Assembly (NCBI RefSeq): GCF_033568475.1
Contig: NC_133121.1
Span: 131,472,375-131,536,374, forward strand
Direction of reading: 5' to 3'
Length of the DNA: 64,000 nucleotides
Origin: Henckelia pumila
Lineage: Eukaryota > Streptophyta > Magnoliopsida > Lamiales > Gesneriaceae
This document shows positions 58,484-64,000 of the stretch, piece by piece. The notes under the pieces were generated by a model. The model was not told the DNA's origin. It made no database searches and saw nothing but the letters and a program-made list of their open reading frames with translations. Each line of letters begins with the position of its first letter. Positions within the stretch are counted from its first letter, which is position 1. The position numbers were made by a program, and so were the translations under genes.

Positions 58484-61189
58484 ATTAATATACGGGTATA
58501 ATTAATGTTACATTGCTACACTTAAGATAGGTTGAACTCGGATATTTTTGTGATACGAAGGTTGGTTGGTTAGTATTTAGATCATCCTTCAAGAGATTAG
58601 GGTCAATTCCGTGGCATACATTGAGTGAAATCATGCATGAATAATGTGAAAATTGAGATCTACATCATATATGAATTAACAGTGCATGGAGATAATATTA
58701 TCCTCTTTTAGTCTATATATATAGGAAAATTGAGTCAACTCTTACTCAAGACAACTCTTTTGTGCATTTATCTTTCATAAAATTTTACCGTAACGACTCC
58801 TCTTATTTTAGAGGACAGTGATAAATTCTAAATAACAAAGTTGATCCTGCAAAATCTTGCTTCCTCTGGCCTCCACACTCCACAGTCCATTCTATCTTAG
58901 GGAATTGGCACAAACCTTAGTATTGGATTAATTGTAAATCGTTTAAAATAAGGGCATAGGCGGCGTAGCTGTGAAATTATTAATTTGTCCCCTGCTCAAT
59001 TTCATATATATCTAATCTTTTTTTTCTTGACATGCATACAGCAACATATTCAAACCTAGACATGAATATATGATGAAATTTTTTTCAAAGATATTTATTT
59101 ATTGAGTACATATTGAGGACGAAGATTTCATATCATTTGATGTCAAATCTTATTGTGTCGCGTACTTTACGAAAAATAATGTGTTTTTAAATTTTCCATA
59201 CTTCATATGAAGAATTCATATAATTTGGTGCACTCCTGGTCCGATGTAATTTGGGTTTTCCTGAAATAAATTAAGATGAATTAAATATATATAAATACAG
59301 TATATATTGTTTTTTTTTTATGGAATCAGTAATTAATATATATTGGTTTTGGTGCACTCCTGCCTCCTGGTACGTTTGGCGGTTTGGGTCATATGAAACA
59401 GATCTTTTACCTGGACTCAACCCAACATAACATTTAGTGTTGTCAACTATAAAAACCAAATAATGTCAGCCCAAATTATAATTATAGCAAAATACTAAAA
59501 AACAAAAAACAAAAAAGAAACCTCAAAGTTTTCGAATGGATCGATTAATTCTGAGAATCTCTGCAATATTTTGATCTGGTGTCCACGGGCCGTGGCTCGT
59601 GTGTGAGTGTGACAAGGACTCATCGAAATAAATTAAAGCAAAAGATCACTGCTGCAATTATTGCATATACAAGAGGACAGCACTTCCAATTATACCAATT
59701 TCCATAATTAAGATGATAATGTATAACGCTTTTTTAAGGAGATTTTATAAGTTATTTTAAACAAAGTGCCGCATTTTTTTTTGGCTAAACAAGGATTTAC
59801 TAGATGTTTAAATTATGATTTTTTCGACTATTTATTGTTACAACTAAGCCTGACGTTCTGAATTTCCAATTTAAATGAATGAAATATTTTAAAAAAACAT
59901 GAATGAAATATTTAAAAAAAAACGAAAATAATGGGAAATGGGTTGCGACGATAGGATAAACCGTTTCAAAAGCGTTGCAAATACAAATTTGCGACGGTTC
60001 GCAAATCTCGAAAATTTTTTGTTTCTAAAAATTATGTTTTAAGTTTGTGAGTCAATTGATTGAAGATGTAAAAAACATCCCTATCTAGTTTCTTCTTTTT
60101 CTATCCTTTTTTTCAGGATAGTTCTAGGTCAAGTGATGCATTATATTATATATGTGGATCAAAGCATATCTTTAAATTATTAAGTCATGAAATTAACCAT
60201 GTTCAACTCAGCAAATGTCATGCTTTTGGAGTTATTATTGATATTAATTGCAATGAAAAGTCATTATTTTTTCATTTTTAGAATAACAACATAAAATAGA
60301 GAGTGAATGGTATGCGACAAAGCATGAATCACGGTGGGCAAGAGTAGTGAGTGATTTGGGGTAAGCTTGAGCTCTTCTTATTTCACTCCTTGGTTTGCTT
60401 TTGAATTTTTGTATAATTTAAATAGTTTTTAACCATATTTATATATTAATTAAATAATTATAATTTATAATAAATGCAGTGGGAGGCGAATACATACAAA
60501 ATATGAAAATACTACTTTAATATTTTGTTCTCTTTAGAATAGAATATATACCACAATCAAAATATATATCTGTTTTGGCTATAGCAGCAAAGTTGTCAAA
60601 ATTTTTTATTTTTTATTTTTCGAGTTATTTAATTTAATATAGAAAAATAATAATTAGATTTGAATGGGGAAATTGATAAGGGTCCCCCAAAATCTTGTAA
60701 TAGGAACATGGCATGGGCCACATAAAAATTGGAGACTTTCACGTGTGCGCTTTGTCTACATAAGTATGTCGGTCAAACGACCTCATTATACTAATCATCA
60801 CAATTATTATTCTTAATGCTCCATTATTCACACACCAAAACCTTAAAAAGGAGCAAAAGTGAATGACATTTCACCATTACTCACAAACACTCATTAATAT
60901 ACTATCAACTAATTATATATATATATATATATAATATAATAAAAAGCAAAATTGGTATATTCTTCTTCTTCTACCTTTTTTTTATTTATATTTTTAACTT
61001 AGCCTGTCTCATTTATTATATATAAGATACGATGAGATATGATATTATGAACGATTGTTGTTGAATATTTCATATACATCATAAAATATTCACATAAATA
61101 TTTTATAGAATATGTGATTCGACTTGTCACACATCTTTTCTACATTAAAAGTTATGCATAAATATCTTACATCATACTAGTTTGAAGTG
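58484..61189. other. Long intergenic region between copia D and the HD-Zip gene
   Basis: AT-rich, no gene recognised; the minus-strand ORF 59271-59459 is not credible. Notable items: a short direct repeat TTTGGTGCACTCCTG (about 59225 and 59346), CAATTATTG at 59655-59663, which is an HD-Zip-type pseudopalindrome, and an (AT)n run near 60915-60935. It probably contains the distal promoter of the HD-Zip gene. Confidence 0.5.
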
Positions 61190-61197
61190 CTTTTAAT

Positions 61198-61416
61198 TCG
61201 GGTTGACATACCATACAAAAATATCGAATTATACCGATATCGTATCGAAATTTTTTCGATATACAAATATTTTTTCGGTATATTGAATTTTTTTCGACAT
61301 CTATACGGTATCAATATGAATTTTTTCCATACCAAAATTCGAAATTTCAGTATCGGTACCGGTATAAATTTTTCGTATCGATATTTTTGTTACGGTATAC
61401 CAAAAAACCACCCCTG
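61198..61416. mobile_element. hAT-like MITE in the HD-Zip promoter, 219 bp
   Basis: Flanks CTTTTAAT (61190-61197) and TTTTTAAT (61417-61424) match at 7 of 8 bases. Right end CCACCCCTG is the complement of a classic CAGGGGTGG hAT end; left end TCGGGTTGACATACC is degenerate. The body is built of GGTATACC/ATCGATA-type repeats. It ends about 310 bp upstream of the TATA box. ORF 61187-61423 is just this repeat. Confidence 0.7.
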
Positions 61417-61727
61417 TTTTTAATCTTTATCTGAAAGATCTCTTTCTATACTATTTAATTTTCCCTTAATTCCCAATTTCTATTGATTCTAGTTTTTTCA
61501 ACAATAAATATGTGTATTTCAATCTGGATTTTGAATATGTGTCATGCACCTAACTAGAAAAATAGTCAATATAAATAGAATAAAATAGTGGAAATTATAG
61601 ACATATATAAACAATTAATTTGGAAAGGGAACAAGTAAAGGGACCCTGTGCATGTTTGGTCTACTCCTACTCCTTTGTCCTTCTCTTTCTTTGCCATTAA
61701 ATAAATTCATATAATGGATAAAATTCT

Positions 61728-61735
61728 CTATAAAG
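61728..61735 (+). promoter_or_regulatory. TATA box of the HD-Zip II gene
   Basis: CTATAAAG followed about 30 bp later by a CT-rich leader, predicting transcription start near 61760 and a 5'UTR of about 55 nt. Confidence 0.6.
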
Positions 61736-61808
61736 ACTCTTTCCACTCATTTTCTTCATCTCAGCTTTCTCTAGCTAATTGATAATTTCTCCAGTACTGA
61801 TTTGTGTT

Positions 61809-61985
61809 ATGAGCTATGGAATTAGGCTTACGATTAGGAGATGCATCGGAACCCATGAAGTTCTTGCAAGAAAACAGCGCTCAAGATCAGGCGAGGAGAT
61901 CATTTACCAAAATCAAGAGGTCGAGTACTGGTGGATTAAACTTGGGCATGGATTTGAGACTCAATCAAGAAATGGAGAAAAGTAG
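61809..61985 (+). other. Overlapping upstream ORF in the HD-Zip II mRNA
   Basis: An ATG at 61809, seven bases before the main ATG and out of frame, opens a 58-residue ORF that overlaps the first 170 nt of the HD-Zip frame. Its context (G at -3, A at +4) is moderate. If used it would reduce main-ORF translation. Confidence 0.5.
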
Positions 61986-63280
61986 TCGAGGATTCGATGA
62001 AGAAAATGGTAAAAAAGAAGATCATGATCATTCATCAGATCAAGGAGTACTTGGCAGTGATGGTGATCATCAAGGGGAGGCATCGCTTCAGCTTAATCTT
62101 CTCCCTTTTTCTCCTGTTCCTCGCCAGATTGAATCTTTACCTTGGTCTTCCGATAATGGTACTTTTAACAATTCCATTAATGGTTTTTTTATGTGATTGC
62201 TGTATATTTTATGCGTCAATCTCCAGAAGTTTCGGTGATTCTTTTGACTAAGAACAGTACTATATATAGTAGTTTTTTTTTTGGGATGAGCCAATCTTTA
62301 ATTTATTTTGTTTAATTAATCTTTTGTGGGTTTTTGCAGGGAGCTCCGAAAATGATTCTTCGAGGAACAAAGGGGTGACGGCGACGAGGCGGCTGGACGT
62401 GAACAGACTACCGGCGGCGGCGGCGGCGGCGGCGGAGGAAGTCTCGACGGCGAACAGCGAAGAAGGGTCACTGTTCCAGATGGATTTTGGCAACAAGAGA
62501 TCAGAATTCGAAGCCACGGGAAACGAGAGAGAATCGTTCAGAGCAAGTGACGACGATGATGGCAGCAACACAAGAAAAAAACTGAGACTTTCCAAACAAC
62601 AGTCTGTTTTTCTTGAACAAAGCTTTAAAGAACACCCCACTCTAAATCCCGTGAGTCAAAAAGATTGGATTTTTCTTTGACAAAACAACTCTTATCTCTA
62701 ATGGGTTTTCTGGCTAGCTCTTTTGTAAAAATATATAAGTGCTTCCATTTTTTCAACTTTTGTGTTGCAGAAGCAAAAGCTAGCTCTAGCAAATCAGCTT
62801 AATCTGAGGCCTCGACAAGTAGAAGTCTGGTTTCAGAACAGAAGAGCGAGGTTAATTATTATCCTCTTATACATACATACATATATATATTCCTTCATTA
62901 AACATATTTCAATATGTCACGTCTAATATTTAACATGTATATATGTGGCACATGAATATGCATGCAGGACCAAGTTGAAGCAAAACGAGGTGGATTGCGA
63001 GTACTTGAAGAGATGTTGCGAGACTCTTAGCGAAGAAAACGCAAGACTCCACAAAGAGTTGCAAGATTTGAGAGCTCTCAAGACTCCCAACTCCAACCCA
63101 TTCTACATGGCCACCACCCTCACCATGTGCCCCTCTTGCGAACGCCAACGACTCGCCTCCGCACCGGAGATAATTAATAATGGCGCCAACCTCCCTAACA
63201 TAGATTCCACACCCACCCCGAACCCTACTCCATTTCCTTTGTCTACTACACCTAGATTTTACCCTTGGAGAAGTACTTAA
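61816..63280 (+). CDS. HAT14: HD-Zip class II transcription factor, HAT14-like (four exons)
   Basis: Exons 61816-62158, 62340-62650, 62771-62850 and 62968-63280 join to 348 codons plus TAA; all three introns are GT-AG and the frame is kept. N-terminus MELGLRLGD and LQLNLLPF are EAR-like LxLxL motifs (repression). Poly-Ala 140-146. Homeodomain about 193-250, with recognition helix [15 protein letters not shown] split by intron 3. Leucine zipper with Leu at 258, 265, 272, 279. C-terminal CPSCE at 299-303, the redox-sensitive mark of class II. The protein should bind CAAT(C/G)ATTG-like sites as a dimer in the nucleus, in shade or auxin responses typical of the class. Length, the FQMDFG block and start resemble Arabidopsis HAT14, but orthology needs a tree. 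Confidence in the class is very high. Confidence 0.95.
62159..62339 (+). other. HD-Zip II intron 1
   Basis: GT at 62159, acceptor TTTTTGCAG ending 62339, phase 1. Reading through it would give the premature stop seen at 62194-62196. Confidence 0.88.
62651..62770 (+). other. HD-Zip II intron 2
   Basis: GTGAGT donor at 62651, TGTTGCAG acceptor ending 62770, phase 0, inside the homeodomain after HPTLNP. Confidence 0.9.
62851..62967 (+). other. HD-Zip II intron 3
   Basis: GTTAAT donor at 62851, GCATGCAG acceptor ending 62967, phase 2, inside NRRAR|TK of the recognition helix. It contains a short TACA/TATA run. Confidence 0.88.
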
Positions 63281-64000
63281 AGAATAGATTGGATTTTCAG
63301 CGACATTTGATTTATGCATGGGAGGGTTTTTTTTTTTTTGTTTTTTTTTATCAAGTTTATGCGTTGGTATTGGAATGAGGGATTGCGTGATGTTGATTTG
63401 TGGGATTCTTGAGCTTGGGCAACTTTTTTAGCCCATCTTTTGTCAACTTTGGGGGAGATTGTAAATAGCTAGCTAGTAGAGAAAATAGATTGGAAAAAAG
63501 AGAAGAAAAAGACCAAAAAGAAAATGAAGCTCTTCGATTTGTATGGATCCTTTGTTTTCCCTTTTTTTTTTTTCTTGGAACATACATGGCCAATATTTTG
63601 TACGTAGTCAATCCATTCTAATTTGTTAACTTCTTTCTCATTCACACTTGCTATTTCATTATGTGAATTTCATTTTCCCTCCGTATATGCAATTTACGCT
63701 TAATTTGTAGTGTATTTGACGTTTAATTTGATGGACACTGAGAAAAATGTTTACATTATTTTGAAATCGTAGTATGATATAGTTGTGATTAGATATCTTA
63801 AGAAGATCTCGAAAATATACTTTTATTGAAGTCAAGATGTTTACCTCAAATTGTATGTTTAGGAAAAGGCTTAGTCAAGAATAATTAATAAAGTCTTCTG
63901 TTAATTATTAGGTTTGTTGACAAGATCAATAGGGTAATTGGCAAGAAATTGAGAATGTTCATGCTACACCAATATTTGTTTCCTCACTCAAGTTTCATGT
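63281..64000 (+). other. 3' flank of the HD-Zip II gene
   Basis: No further gene. Two long T-runs (about 63328-63350 and 63560-63575). AATAAA at 63887-63892 is the clearest polyadenylation hexamer but is far from the stop, so the true mRNA end is unknown. The minus-strand ORF 63357-63611 is not credible. Confidence 0.5.

Noticed and set aside
62260..62640. 126-residue minus-strand ORF rich in Ser and Ala
   Set aside because: Antisense of HD-Zip exon 2; the sense strand has a full spliced gene model.

Overview
The window looks like nuclear DNA of a eudicot plant. It has spliced plant genes (an HD-Zip II homeobox gene with three GT-AG introns and a RING E3 ligase gene with a 5'UTR intron) set in a dense nest of LTR retrotransposons and an integrated plant pararetrovirus. 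An abundant small inverted-repeat element in the RING gene promoter resembles one I associate with Lamiales, but the species cannot be fixed from sequence alone.

Layout. (1) 1-9041 and 23627-32674 are near-identical copies. They fit a simple head-to-tail duplication with a 23,633-bp unit (9042-32674) and a novel junction at 9041/9042. Each copy carries, in order: a decayed Ty3/gypsy element 'A' (minus strand, 2.2-kb LTR), a truncated Ty1/copia element 'E' (plus strand), a spacer, and the start of a caulimovirid-like endogenous pararetrovirus (EPRV). (2) 9042-21550 is gypsy/chromovirus 'B' (minus strand): one almost intact element (LTR 12554-14668, gag-pol 14754-19250, LTR 19421-21550) preceded by a second, truncated internal region sharing the middle LTR. 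(3) 32014-47780 is a head-to-tail array of about one and a half EPRV genomes on the minus strand. The two copies, X and Y, each keep a tRNA-Met primer site, a 35S-like TATA box and the gene order small ORFs, movement protein, coiled-coil protein, coat protein, polymerase, putative transactivator. Both are broken by stops and frameshifts, and copy Y lacks its coat protein. A solo LTR 'C' (38503-40660, target duplication GTAAT), homologous to LTR A, sits in the polymerase of copy X. (4) 47950-51500 is intergenic with several MITEs. (5) 51499-52600 holds the RING gene. (6) 52823-58483 is a complete but mutated copia element 'D' (minus strand, both LTRs, target duplication ATTAA). (7) 58489-64000 is intergenic sequence leading into the HD-Zip II (HAT14-like) gene, CDS 61816-63280 in four exons.

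Only the RING and HD-Zip genes look like functioning host genes; the rest is mobile-element or viral remains. The observations I find most notable are a regularly spaced triplet of long hairpins with a covarying stem in the LTRs of the A/C family, an in-frame UAG directly after the Gag zinc knuckle in two unrelated retrotransposon families, and the 23.6-kb tandem duplication, which must be separated from an assembly artefact.
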